Assembly: GCA_016721875.1 (NCBI GenBank)
Contig: JADKHG010000002.1
Coordinates: 443,292-507,291, forward strand
Length of the DNA: 64,000 nucleotides
Reading direction: 5' to 3'
Source of the DNA: Sphingomonadales bacterium
GTDB lineage: Bacteria > Pseudomonadota > Alphaproteobacteria > Sphingomonadales > Sphingomonadaceae
Shown here: piece by piece, positions 27,541 through 36,851 of the stretch
How the letters are laid out: every line of letters begins with the position of its first letter
Position numbering within the stretch: the stretch's first letter is position 1
Notes under the pieces: model-generated
Databases searched by the model: none
What the model saw: the letters and a program-made list of their open reading frames with translations, nothing else
What the model was told of the DNA's origin: nothing
Program-made: the position numbers and the translations under genes

Positions 27541-28157
27541 AATTTGCGTTGATCGCGATGGCTATAATAGCAGCGTTGCTGATGGCTGCACCGTCCTATG
27601 CCGAATGGCGAGCTGTACCGGCGGACGAGTCGATCAAGGTGGCGCAGGATAAGATTGAAGTCGTGCCCAACATGGAGTGGAACCGGTCGACCGCAAGTTC
27701 CGCAAAATTTGGTGAAACCTGGACGGCGGACGGAGTCGCGCTCAACGAACTGACCTTTTTTGCCGCGGTAGAGGAGGGGGATACTCTTTACTGGAACAGG
27801 ATCTTTGGCAGTGATAAACTGCCAGTGTTCAAATCGGATATGTTGTTGCCGGAAATTCCCGAGCTTTTTGAAAAGTCGAACAGGCTTTTGCTCGATACTC
27901 CCGTGTTCACGATCGAAAAGGTCGAAGCAGATCGCTTGTCGGGCTATCCAGCAGTCCGTTTCTCCTATCGCTATGCTGTTCCTGACGATTTGCTAGAGCG
28001 TCGCGGGGAGGCGGTTGGTGCGATTGCAAATGGCAAGCTGTACCTTGTGAATTTCGTCGCTCCTTCGCTTCACTATTTTGAACATTATCTGCCGTCAGTG
28101 CGGAAACTTTTCGGTTCAGTGAAGCTGCTCGATACAAAAACGGAAACCGACGATTGA
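27537..28157 (+). CDS. hypothetical secreted protein coupled to M48 protease
   Basis: I propose the TTG at 27537, which overlaps the protease stop (TTGA), follows a GTGGGGAG ribosome site and gives a signal peptide (MKFALIAMAIIAALLMAAPS). The 206-residue protein contains strands such as YWNRIFGSDKLPVFKSDML and AVRFSYRYAVPDD and a late segment KLYLVNFVAPSLHYFE. I do not recognise the family. Its place suggests a substrate or co-factor of the protease. Confidence 0.55.
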   Translation: MKFALIAMAIIAALLMAAPSYAEWRAVPADESIKVAQDKIEVVPNMEWNRSTASSAKFGETWTADGVALNELTFFAAVEEGDTLYWNRIFGSDKLPVFKSDMLLPEIPELFEKSNRLLLDTPVFTIEKVEADRLSGYPAVRFSYRYAVPDDLLERRGEAVGAIANGKLYLVNFVAPSLHYFEHYLPSVRKLFGSVKLLDTKTETDD

Positions 28158-28270
28158 CGCGATTTTGGATCAATCTTTATAACCCGACCACGCAAGCCGC
28201 TTCGGCGCTTGCTCTTGGCGGGCTTTGCCGTTAGAGGCTCCCGACCCACGGCCAAAGCAGGTGTGGCAAT

Positions 28271-28355
28271 GCGGGCGTGGCGGAATTGGTAGACGCGCTG
28301 GTTTTAGGTACCAGTATCGTAAGATGTGGGGGTTCGAGTCCCTTCGCCCGCACCA
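28271..28355 (+). tRNA. tRNA-Leu (anticodon TAG)
   Basis: The acceptor stem GCGGGCG pairs with CGCCCGC. The anticodon arm CTGGT/ACCAG encloses TTTAGGT, with anticodon TAG at 28305-28307, which reads CUA and CUN leucine codons. A long variable arm typical of leucine tRNA, GGTTCGAGTCC in the T arm and an encoded CCA end are present. It is a normal sense tRNA, not an amber suppressor. Confidence 0.95.
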
Positions 28356-28441
28356 TTCCGCACTTAGCCCGATTGCCTGCAAAACCGGATTTTTAGACTA
28401 TCAGCACCAGTCGGTGCGCAATGAGGATCAGAGTTCAGACG

Positions 28442-29931
28442 ATGCAAGCGCAAGAAACGCAAAATGAAGGGCTGAAACGAGCCTACCGCCTTACCATTAC
28501 GGCCAGCGATGTTGAAACGCGCATCGATCGGAGGTGAAGAAAATCGCCCCGCAGGTCCGTATGCCCGGCTTCCGTCCTGGCAAGGTCCCTGCAAACCTCG
28601 TAAAGAAAATGCACAAGGACAGCTTGCTTCAGGAAGCGCTGAACAGCTCGATCCAGGAAGGTGTGCAAAAAACGATTTCGGACAACAAGCTGCGTCCCGC
28701 GACCCAGCCCCATGTTCACCTGAACGACGATTATGCTCCCGGCAAGGATGCGGTCGTCGACTTCCATTTCGAAATTCTGCCCGAAATTAAAGCTCCCGAA
28801 GTTGCCGGGCTCAAGCTCGAACGCCTCACCGTTGAAGCGGAAGGCGAAGAAATTGATGCGGCAATCGCCCGTTTGGCCGAGAACCACAAAAATTTCGAGG
28901 CTGCGGCAAAGAGCCACAAAGCTGCCAAGGGTGACGTCGTGGTCATCGACTTTGAAGGCAAGGTCGATGGCGTGCCGTTTGATGGCGGCAAAGGCGAAGC
29001 CATGTCGGTCGAAATCGGTTCGGGCCAGCTGATCCCCGGATTTGAAGACCAGTTGATCGGCGTGAAAGCCAATGACAGCAAGGTTTTGAACGTCACCTTC
29101 CCCGACGATTATGGCGCCAAGGATCTCGCAGGAAAGGCTGCGACCTTTGACATTGTCGTTGGCGAAGTCCGGACTTTGGCTGAAACCAAGCTGGACGACA
29201 GCCTGGCTACTGCTTTCGGGCTCGAAAGCATCGACAAACTGCGCGAACTGATGAAGGTTCAGGTCGAGCAGGAACTGAATGGCCTGACCCGCACTCATAT
29301 GAAGCGCCAATTGCTCGATACGCTGGCTGCCGACCATGATTTCGAAGTTCCGCCCTCAATGGTCGAAGCAGAATTCGAACAGATTTGGGCCCAGCTCGAG
29401 CAGGAAGCCGCACGCGAGGAGGATCCCGAAGCTGCACGCAAGGAAATGGAAAGTGAGCGCGACGAATATCGCGATATCGCTGTCCGCCGCGTCCGCCTGG
29501 GCCTGCTGCTCTCTGAAATCGGCCAATCCAATGGTGTCGAAGTCAGCAGTCAGGAAATGAACATGCTGGTGCAGCAGGCTGCCCAGCAATATCGTCCCGA
29601 AGACCGGCAGCGCTTTGTGCAATATCTGCAGGAAAACCCGATGGCTGCAGCGCAGTTGCGTGCGCCTTTGTTCGAAGACAAAGTTGTGGATTTCCTGTTC
29701 GATAAGGCAGAAATCTCTGATCGCGCCGTGAAGCGTGCCGAGCTCGAATCGGCAATCGAAGCCGAGCCTGAGGCAAAACCTGCCAAGAAAGCGCCGGCGA
29801 AGAAGGCTACTGCAAAGAAGGATGCGGCCAAAGACGGGGCTGAAGCGGAAAAACCCGAAAAAAAGGCAGCGCCAAAAAAGGAAGCTGCTGAAAAGAAGCC
29901 TGCTGCCAAAAAGGCAGCGGCGAAGAAATAA
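28442..29931 (+). pseudogene. tig: trigger factor, frame interrupted near the N-terminus
   Basis: Trigger factor is the ribosome-bound peptidyl-prolyl isomerase chaperone. The ATG at 28442 reads MQAQETQNEGLKRAYRLTIT and then hits TGA at 28535. One extra G in CGGAGGTGAAG rejoins it to VKKIAPQVRMPGFRPGK, the ribosome-binding motif (GFRxGxxP). The FKBP domain spans ~residues 155-245 (GDVVVIDFEGKVDGVPFDGG) and the helical arms follow. The last ~50 residues are a Lys/Ala/Glu repeat (AKKAPAKKATAKKD), as in other sphingomonads. A lost base in sequencing is likely. Confidence 0.9.
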
Positions 29932-29955
29932 ATTTGCCTTTTGAATTGCTATTGG

Positions 29956-29985
29956 GGGTCGCCGGAGTTCAAGCCTCGGCGGCCC
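29956..29985 (+). terminator. possible terminator after tig
   Basis: GGGTCGCCG (29956-29964) can pair with CGGCGGCCC (29977-29985) with one G-U pair and a 12-base loop. The following bases (TCATTGCTTTG) are only mildly T-rich, so termination strength is doubtful. Confidence 0.4.
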
Positions 29986-30147
29986 TCATTGCTTTGATAC
30001 TGTTGCTACATTGCCACTATCGCGCGGAATTTCATTGGTTTTGTTTCAGGTCAATTGACTGCCAGCGCGCGGCGTTCTAATCTGAACCCATCGTAACTAC
30101 CGGCTGATCCATCGGGATCAAGCGTCGGAGTTTTTAGGAGATACAAA

Positions 30148-32757
30148 ATGAAAAAGTCATCCTTTCCCATTCGCGCTGCCTTGCTGACTTCGATCAGTTT
30201 CGGTGCGCTGGTTTCTGCGCCAGCAGCATTCGCGCAAGAAGCGCCTGCCGATGAAACAGCGGTTGCCGAAGAAGCTGTTTATGACGACGAGATCGTTGTT
30301 ACCGCAACCCGACGTGAACAGGCCGCGCAAGACGTCCCGCTTTCGGTAAACGTTGTCGCTGGCGAGCAATTGGCCAATGCAGGTGTTGTCGACATTCGCG
30401 GCATTCAGCAACTCGCGCCTTCGCTCAAGACAACAACGGGGCAATCGGCGGCCACTGGCGCGGTGCTGACCATTCGCGGTATCGGCACCGCAGGCGACAA
30501 CCCCGGATTTGAACCTGCCGTGGGCGTATTCATCGACGGCGTTTTCCGTGCGCGCGCAGGTGTCGCCCTTGCCGAATTGCCTCCGATTGACCGTGTTGAA
30601 GTTCTGCGTGGACCGCAGGGCACGCTTTTTGGCCGTAATACATCCGCTGGCGCGCTGAGCATCTCGACCGCCAAGCCCAAGTTTGAACTCGGTGGTTATG
30701 TTGAGGCAAGCTATGGCAATTATGACGAAATCGAAGTCAAAGCAGGCGTTACTGGCCCCGTTTCAGAACTGATCGCGCTTCGCCTCGATGGCGGCTATCA
30801 CAAGCGCGACGGCTATATCACCGACGTAAACAGCGGCAATGATCTGAACAATGTTAATCGCTGGTTTGCTCGCGGTCAGGCTTTGTTCGAAAACGACACT
30901 ATCAGCTTTCGCTTGATCGCCGATATCGCCAAAACAGACGAAGAATGCTGCGGTGCAGTCAACACCGGAAGTGGTCTGGTGTTGCCGCCCACGGATACCA
31001 ATTCCGCTATTGCTCGCATTGCGGTTGGTGCGATTAACGCAGCAGCAGCTACTCCCGCACTTGGCGGCGCGGCTGGACGTATTGGCATTCCGCTTCCTTA
31101 TGAGCGCGGAAGCCGCTTGATGGCTGTCACTCCGGGGCGGTCGCTGACCGAACAGGTTGATGAATGGGGCATCTCCGGCGAATTGAATTGGGATTTCGGC
31201 AGCGCAACGCTGACGTCGATCACAGCCTATCGTGACTGGAAGGCACTGCGTGATCAGGACATCGACTTTTCGGGTATCGATCGCGCCTATCGCGATGATT
31301 ATCGTACCAGCATGAAAGACTTCACGCAGGAATTGCGCCTGCAAGGGTCGGCACTAGATGACAAACTCGACTGGCTCGTCGGCGGTTTCTATATGAATGA
31401 AACGTTGAAACTGCACGATACGGTTCGTTTTGGTGCCCAAGGCAATTTCTATGTTGATTCGATCGTCAACGGATTGACCCGTAGTTTGGCTTTGCCGACA
31501 GGTATGCAATTGCACGGTACATTGTGGGCGGGCGTTCCGCTGTTCGGCCAGGTTGCACTTGCGACCAACCCGACTTTGCTGGCGGCCGCGCTTAGCAGTC
31601 CACCATTGTTCGCACTGTTCAACAGCCCCGTTCCCAGCAATGCGAATGGCGCAGGACAGGTTGCTGATGATTATCGCGTCAAGACTGAAGCCATCGCGCT
31701 TTTCACGCATAACATCATCAATTTCAGCGATAATCTGTCGTTGACCTTGGGGCTGCGCTACAATCACGAAAAGAAGAATATCGATACCAATCTGAATTCT
31801 TCGGTTGCGGCCTGTGCTTTCTGGAACAATCCGTCAACGGCGCCTTATCGCTCGGCCATGCAGACTGCCGGTCTGTTCGGGCTGGCGCATTTGCTGACCT
31901 GTAATCCAACCGTTAACAGCGAATTCAATGGTGTACGTTCCGACAAGCGTTCAGAAAATGAATTCACTGGAACCGCACGTCTTTCGTTCAAGGCCAGCGA
32001 CGATGTGCTGATCTATGGCGGTTATGATCGTGGCTATAAGTCAGGTGGTTATAACCTCGACCGTGGCAGCTTCGACAGCGTATTGCTGGGTGGCGACGGC
32101 GCGCAGTTGACCGATCTGGAATTCGGCAATGAAAGCGTTGATGCATATGAAATCGGCATGAAAACGAACTTCTCTCGCCAGTTCCAGTTCAACGCATCGC
32201 TTTTCCATCAGAATTTCAAGGGTTATCAGAACAACCGTTTTGAAGGGAACAGCTTCGTTGTCCGCAACTTTGCCAAAGTCATTTCAAAGGGTTTGGAACT
32301 CGAAAGCATCGTGCGTCCGCATCCTGATCTCGCGATCAATATGGGCTATACCTATCTGAAGACCAAAGTGACAGACCCGCTTGCCGGGACCGATAATGGC
32401 CGCGGTCTGACCAACCAGCCGAAGCATTCGATCACCGGTGCCGTCACCTGGACCCCGCAGATCAGCGATGGCGTTGGTGGTCTTGTCCACGTTGACTGGC
32501 GCTACAACAGCGATGTCGTTTCGATGAATGATCCGCTCGCGCGGGCATTTGTCGGCAATGACGGCTTTGGCATCGTGAACCTGCGTGCTGGTGTGAATTT
32601 TGGTGACGGTCGCTATTCGATCGAAGGTTATGTCGAAAATCTGTTCGACACCTATTACAACATCACGTCATTCCCGGTTCCGGAACAGGGGAACAGCTTT
32701 GTTGTCTATCCCTCTCCGCCGCGTTTCTATGGCGTGAAGGTCGGCGTGAAGTTCTGA
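30148..32757 (+). CDS. TonB-dependent outer-membrane receptor
   Basis: The 869-residue receptor has a signal peptide (MKKSSFPIRAALLTSISFGA, AFAQ cleavage), a TonB box near DDEIVVTATRRE and a plug domain (~60-170, VFIDGVFRARAGVALAELP and VEVLRGPQGTLFGRNTSAG). The barrel ends in the C-terminal aromatic strand YGVKVGVKF. The substrate is not evident from the sequence. The gene stands alone with its own terminator. Its frame is intact, unlike the second receptor at 36.9 kb. Confidence 0.93.
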   Translation: MKKSSFPIRAALLTSISFGALVSAPAAFAQEAPADETAVAEEAVYDDEIVVTATRREQAAQDVPLSVNVVAGEQLANAGVVDIRGIQQLAPSLKTTTGQSAATGAVLTIRGIGTAGDNPGFEPAVGVFIDGVFRARAGVALAELPPIDRVEVLRGPQGTLFGRNTSAGALSISTAKPKFELGGYVEASYGNYDEIEVKAGVTGPVSELIALRLDGGYHKRDGYITDVNSGNDLNNVNRWFARGQALFENDTISFRLIADIAKTDEECCGAVNTGSGLVLPPTDTNSAIARIAVGAINAAAATPALGGAAGRIGIPLPYERGSRLMAVTPGRSLTEQVDEWGISGELNWDFGSATLTSITAYRDWKALRDQDIDFSGIDRAYRDDYRTSMKDFTQELRLQGSALDDKLDWLVGGFYMNETLKLHDTVRFGAQGNFYVDSIVNGLTRSLALPTGMQLHGTLWAGVPLFGQVALATNPTLLAAALSSPPLFALFNSPVPSNANGAGQVADDYRVKTEAIALFTHNIINFSDNLSLTLGLRYNHEKKNIDTNLNSSVAACAFWNNPSTAPYRSAMQTAGLFGLAHLLTCNPTVNSEFNGVRSDKRSENEFTGTARLSFKASDDVLIYGGYDRGYKSGGYNLDRGSFDSVLLGGDGAQLTDLEFGNESVDAYEIGMKTNFSRQFQFNASLFHQNFKGYQNNRFEGNSFVVRNFAKVISKGLELESIVRPHPDLAINMGYTYLKTKVTDPLAGTDNGRGLTNQPKHSITGAVTWTPQISDGVGGLVHVDWRYNSDVVSMNDPLARAFVGNDGFGIVNLRAGVNFGDGRYSIEGYVENLFDTYYNITSFPVPEQGNSFVVYPSPPRFYGVKVGVKF

Positions 32758-32780
32758 TCCTACAAAAAACATAATGAAAA

Positions 32781-32811
32781 GGGCTCCGGCAGCGATGTCG
32801 GAGCCCTTTTT
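32781..32811. terminator. strong bidirectional terminator
   Basis: GGGCTCCG (32781-32788) pairs with CGGAGCCC (32799-32806), followed by TTTTTCG on the plus strand and preceded by AAAA, so it can serve both the TonB receptor gene and the convergent katA. Confidence 0.8.
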
Positions 32812-32834
32812 CGTTTTGAGCATCAGGAAAGAGG

Positions 32835-34286
32835 TTACATGCCCAGTGCCTTCTTTACACCTGCGCCATAGGCCGGATCGCACTTGGTACAGTTGTCGAT
32901 GTGCCGCTGCTTAATGAAGTCGGGTGCATCTCCCATGGCTGCAGCGGTGTTGCCGAACAATGCCTGTTGCTGAACGGGTGTCATCAGCTGGAAAAGCGCG
33001 CGGGGCTGGCTGAAATAGTCATCGTCGTCTTCGCGGAAGTTCCAATGATCGGCATTGCCTGAGATTTTGAGCGGTGGTTCGCGAAACTCAGGCTGTTCCT
33101 GCCACTGACCAAAGCTGTTCGGTTCATAGTGCAACGTACCGCCATAGTTGGCATCGACGCGCCCCTGGCCATCGCGGTGGTTGCTGAATACCGGGCATCG
33201 AGCCGCGTTGACGGGTATCTGCTGGTAGTTGACGCCAAGCCGGTAGCGCTGCGCATCGGCATAGTTGATAAGGCGCGCTTGCAGCATCTTGTCGGGAGAA
33301 ACGCTGCTGCCCGGCACCAGATTGCTTGGCGCAAAGGCGGATTGCTCGACGTCGATGAAGAAATTCTCTGGATTGCGATTTAACTCAAACTCGCCAACCT
33401 CAATCAACGGATAGTCGGCCTTTGGCCAGATTTTGGTGAGGTCGAACGGGTGATAGGGCACCTTTTCCGCGTCCGCCTCTGGCATGATCTGGACGCACAT
33501 TTTCCATTTGGGGAAGTCACCACGTTCGATTGCATCGAACAGATCGCGCTGATTGGATTCGCGATCCTTGCCGACGATCGCTGCCGCTTCATCGTCGGTC
33601 AGATTTTCAATGCCTTGTTGGGTGATGAAGTGAAATTTCACCCAGAAACGCTCATTGTCGGCATTGATGAAACTGTAAGTGTGGCTGCCAAAGCCGTGCA
33701 TGTGGCGATAGCTTTTGGGGATGCCGCGATCCGACATGACTATTGTAACCTGGTGCAGCGCTTCTGGAAGCAAGGTCCAGAAATCCCAATTATAGGTTGC
33801 ACTGCGCAGGTTTGTTTTCGGATCGCGCTTCACCGCCTTGTTTAGATCAGGGAATTTGCTAGGGTCGCGCAGGAAGAAGACCGGGGTGTTGTTGCCCACC
33901 ATGTCCCAATTGCCTTCCTCGGTATAGAATTTGAGCGCAAAACCACGAATGTCGCGTTCGGCATCGGCTGCTCCGCGTTCGCCAGCCACAGTCGTGAAGC
34001 GGGCGAACAGTTCGGTCTTTTTTCCGACCTCGGACAGAAATTTTGCACGCGTATATTTGCTGATGTCGTTGGTGACAGTGAACACACCAAATGCTCCAGA
34101 GCCCTTGGCATGCATGCGCCGTTCGGGAATGACTTCACGGACGAAATTGGCGAGCTTTTCGTTGAGCCAAACATCCTGAGCCAATAACGGCCCACGGGCG
34201 CCGGCGGTAAGGCTGTTTTGATTGTCCGACACCGGTGCGCCAAAGGCCGTGGTCAGGTGGGTTGCGGGGCATTTTGCATCTGCCAT
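32835..34286 (-). CDS. katA: catalase (haem, small-subunit type)
   Basis: The 483-residue catalase breaks down hydrogen peroxide. It shows the distal His in RRMHAKGSGAFG (His59), the Asn in VGNNTPVFF (near 132) and the haem-ligating Tyr in RLINYADAQRYRLG. The N-terminal TTAFGAPVSDNQNSLTAGAR is typical of clade 3 monofunctional catalases. The upstream region is shared divergently with clpP. I saw no OxyR-like gene beside it. Confidence 0.93.
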   Translation of the reverse strand: MADAKCPATHLTTAFGAPVSDNQNSLTAGARGPLLAQDVWLNEKLANFVREVIPERRMHAKGSGAFGVFTVTNDISKYTRAKFLSEVGKKTELFARFTTVAGERGAADAERDIRGFALKFYTEEGNWDMVGNNTPVFFLRDPSKFPDLNKAVKRDPKTNLRSATYNWDFWTLLPEALHQVTIVMSDRGIPKSYRHMHGFGSHTYSFINADNERFWVKFHFITQQGIENLTDDEAAAIVGKDRESNQRDLFDAIERGDFPKWKMCVQIMPEADAEKVPYHPFDLTKIWPKADYPLIEVGEFELNRNPENFFIDVEQSAFAPSNLVPGSSVSPDKMLQARLINYADAQRYRLGVNYQQIPVNAARCPVFSNHRDGQGRVDANYGGTLHYEPNSFGQWQEQPEFREPPLKISGNADHWNFREDDDDYFSQPRALFQLMTPVQQQALFGNTAAAMGDAPDFIKQRHIDNCTKCDPAYGAGVKKALGM

Positions 34287-34363
34287 AATTCGTCTCCTTG
34301 ATTAATAGGCTCAGGATACGACGGCGCTTGAAAAGCAGCAAAGCGATTAGATGATGCACTATC

Positions 34364-34378
34364 ATCGATCTGATCGAT
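34364..34378. promoter_or_regulatory. 15-base perfect palindrome in the katA/clpP divergent region
   Basis: ATCGATCTGATCGAT reads ATCGATC-T-GATCGAT, a perfect inverted repeat with a one-base centre, 78 bases upstream of katA. It could be an operator. The binding protein is unknown. Confidence 0.35.
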
Positions 34379-34485
34379 TAACACATCCTAACTTCGAAGG
34401 GGAAAGTCGGGACTGTCGTGAAGCTAAACTCGGCGCAAATTGCGTGATTGTTTGCCTCTATGCACCCGCCCTTAACCTTTTCCCG

Positions 34486-34515
34486 CTTGAAACTTCGGCA
34501 ATCGACGCCGATGTA
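34486..34515 (+). promoter_or_regulatory. sigma-32-like promoter of clpP
   Basis: CTTGAAA (34486-34492) is an exact -35 of alphaproteobacterial heat-shock promoters. After 16 bases CCGATGTA (34508-34515) differs by one base from the -10 pattern CYTATNT. It lies 38 bases before the clpP start codon with an AGAGG ribosome site between. clpP is a usual RpoH target. Confidence 0.5.
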
Positions 34516-34552
34516 GGGTGTCAAACAACACTAAAATAAACAGAGGTAATCA

Positions 34553-35185
34553 ATGTACGATCCGATCCGCGATCCCCTTCAGGCTCTTGTCCCCGTCGTT
34601 ATTGAACAATCCAACCGGGGCGAACGGAGTTGGGACATTTTCTCACGCCTGCTGCGTGAACGGATCATCTTCGTTACTGGTGAAGTAGAGGATAATATGG
34701 CGGCGGTCATTACCGCGCAGCTGCTGTTCCTCGAATCCGATAATCCGAAGAAGGATATCTGGATGTATATCAACTCGCCGGGCGGGGTGGTGACGGCCGG
34801 CATGGCGATCCACGATACCATGCAATATATCCGCCCACGGGTTGGCACAGTCTGCATTGGGCAGGCAGCATCGATGGGCAGCTTCCTGCTTGCCGCTGGT
34901 GAGCCCGGTATGCGCGTTGCGCTGACCAACAGCCGGATCATGGTACACCAGCCATCTGGCGGTGCGCGCGGTATGGCGTCGGATATCCAGATCCAGGCCA
35001 ATGAAATTTTGCGCATTCGCAAGCGGATGAACGATCTCTACGCAAAATACACCGGAAAGCCCCTTAAGGAGATCGAGAAGGCGATGGATCGCGACACTTT
35101 TCTCGAAGCAGATGAAGCCAAGGCATTTGGCATAGTTGACGAAGTGTTTGAAAAGCGGCCAACCTCTGCCGAGTCTGAGGGGTAA
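34553..35185 (+). CDS. clpP: ATP-dependent Clp protease proteolytic subunit
   Basis: The 210-residue serine peptidase carries catalytic Ser107 in GQAASMGS, His132 in MVHQPSGG and an Asp near 180 (MDRDTFLEADEA). It forms the two-ring chamber loaded by ClpX, encoded next. The gene pair is the standard alphaproteobacterial order. A heat-shock-type promoter lies upstream. Confidence 0.95.
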   Translation: MYDPIRDPLQALVPVVIEQSNRGERSWDIFSRLLRERIIFVTGEVEDNMAAVITAQLLFLESDNPKKDIWMYINSPGGVVTAGMAIHDTMQYIRPRVGTVCIGQAASMGSFLLAAGEPGMRVALTNSRIMVHQPSGGARGMASDIQIQANEILRIRKRMNDLYAKYTGKPLKEIEKAMDRDTFLEADEAKAFGIVDEVFEKRPTSAESEG

Positions 35186-35331
35186 CTGATTACTCGGATA
35201 TTGTAGCGAAGCGATACGCTTTGACCGTTAAGCAAATGCAGGGCTTTTTCGGCTATTGCGAAATTGTGACGCGGCTTTAGATTGGCGGGTCAGGCATTTG
35301 CTTTGGGTAAGTGCCACGAACAGGATTTTTT

Positions 35332-36594
35332 ATGACCAAGTTGAGCGGCTCTGACACCAAGAGCACATTATATTGCTCCTTCTGCGGGAAGTCGCAGCAC
35401 GAAGTCCGCAAGCTGATTGCCGGACCGACGGTGTTTATCTGCGACGAATGCGTCGACCTGTGCAATGACATCATCCGCGAAGAAACAAAGGGCACGCTCA
35501 CCGGCAAAAAAGATGGCGATGTTCCCACGCCGCAGGAAATCTGCGATGTGCTCGACGATTATGTCATCGGCCAGTTTCAGGCGAAGCGAGTGCTTTCGGT
35601 AGCCGTGCACAACCACTATAAACGGTTGAACCATGCTCAGAAGAACAACGATGTCGAACTCGCAAAGTCGAACATCCTCCTGGTCGGACCAACAGGCTGC
35701 GGCAAGACCTTGCTTGCGCAAACCCTCGCCAAGACCTTTGACGTGCCGTTTACGATGGCCGACGCAACCACATTGACCGAAGCCGGATATGTCGGTGAGG
35801 ACGTTGAGAATATCATTCTGAAGTTGCTGCAGTCATCGGATTACAATGTTGAACGCGCCCAGCGGGGCATTGTCTATATCGACGAGATCGACAAGATCAG
35901 CCGTAAGGCGGAAAATCCCTCGATCACCCGCGACGTCAGCGGGGAGGGCGTCCAGCAGGCGCTGCTCAAGCTGATGGAGGGCACAACCGCCAGTGTCCCG
36001 CCACAGGGCGGCCGCAAGCACCCGCAGCAGGAATTCCTGCAGGTCGATACAACCAACATACTGTTCATTTGTGGCGGTGCTTTTTCCGGGCTGGAAAAGA
36101 TCATTTCGAACCGGCTTGAAGGCAAATCGATCGGCTTTGGCGCCAATGTTGCTGATCCTGATGACCGCCGCACGGGCGAGATTCTAAAGCAGATCGAACC
36201 TGAAGATTTGCTCAAATATGGCTTGATTCCGGAATTTGTTGGTCGCCTGCCAGTGACCGCAACGCTGGAAGATCTCGACATCGCGGCGCTGGTGAAAATC
36301 CTGTCAGAGCCTAAAAATGCTCTGGTCAAACAGTATCGCAAACTTTTCGAGATGGAAGATGTCGGTCTGACCTTTACTGACGACGCGCTTGAAGCTGTTG
36401 CGAAAAAGGCCATCGAACGCAAAACCGGTGCCCGCGGCCTACGGTCCATTCTCGAGGCAATTTTGCTCGATACAATGTACGAGCTTCCAACAATGCACGG
36501 CGTATCGGAAGTGGTGGTCGACAAGGATGTCATCGAAGGCCGCAAGGACCCGGTCAGAGTGTTCTCGGAAGCTGCCAAGGAAGATGCAGCCTAA
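35332..36594 (+). CDS. clpX: ATP-dependent Clp protease ATP-binding subunit ClpX
   Basis: The 420-residue AAA+ unfoldase starts at 35332 (MTKLSGSDTKSTLYCSFCGK). The zinc-binding domain uses Cys15, Cys18, Cys37 and Cys40. Walker A is GPTGCGKT, Walker B IVYIDEIDKI, and the IGF-like ClpP loop lies in NRLEGKSIGFGANV. It delivers substrates, in this lineage including CtrA-pathway proteins, to ClpP. It follows clpP after 146 bases, enough for a promoter of its own. Confidence 0.96.
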   Translation: MTKLSGSDTKSTLYCSFCGKSQHEVRKLIAGPTVFICDECVDLCNDIIREETKGTLTGKKDGDVPTPQEICDVLDDYVIGQFQAKRVLSVAVHNHYKRLNHAQKNNDVELAKSNILLVGPTGCGKTLLAQTLAKTFDVPFTMADATTLTEAGYVGEDVENIILKLLQSSDYNVERAQRGIVYIDEIDKISRKAENPSITRDVSGEGVQQALLKLMEGTTASVPPQGGRKHPQQEFLQVDTTNILFICGGAFSGLEKIISNRLEGKSIGFGANVADPDDRRTGEILKQIEPEDLLKYGLIPEFVGRLPVTATLEDLDIAALVKILSEPKNALVKQYRKLFEMEDVGLTFTDDALEAVAKKAIERKTGARGLRSILEAILLDTMYELPTMHGVSEVVVDKDVIEGRKDPVRVFSEAAKEDAA

Positions 36595-36851
36595 TTTTTT
36601 GCAAGCTGTGGCATGTGCGCAACAGTTAGGGTTTCGGTTTCATAATCCTTTGGTTTTAATAGCTATTTGTTGACTGATGATGTTGCCTGTTAGGTGGCAC
36701 AGCGTTCTATTTTGCTGCATGGCAGCATTTGTCACGCCGCTGACACATTTTGCGCACAGCAAAGCGGCAAGCCTAGCTTTGCCGAATCGGCATTTCAGGC
36801 TATCGCCATTTCATTGGGACTCGCGTTCCTGCGACAAAATAGGGGTATAAA
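36595..36851 (+). other. intergenic region before the broken TonB receptor
   Basis: About 257 bases between clpX and the receptor gene hold no gene or clear terminator. AGGGG near 36841-36845, seven bases before the ATG, is the probable ribosome site of the receptor gene. Confidence 0.4.

Noticed and set aside
28271..28355. tRNA with anticodon TAG considered as an amber suppressor explaining the internal TAG codons
   Set aside because: Anticodon TAG pairs with CUA, a leucine codon. A UAG suppressor would need anticodon CTA. None was seen in the window.
28483..29337. 284-codon minus-strand frame opposite the trigger factor gene
   Set aside because: Trigger factor is unmistakable on the plus strand; the opposite frame shows no motif or ribosome site.
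29790..29930. Lys/Ala repeats at the end of tig as a possible histone-like fused domain or repeat array
   Set aside because: Such low-complexity tails are common in sphingomonad trigger factors and do not form a separate domain.
34287..34552. Possible extra small gene between katA and clpP
   Set aside because: A 62-codon frame at 34351 lacks ribosome site, hydrophobicity pattern or conserved features; the region is better explained as regulatory DNA.
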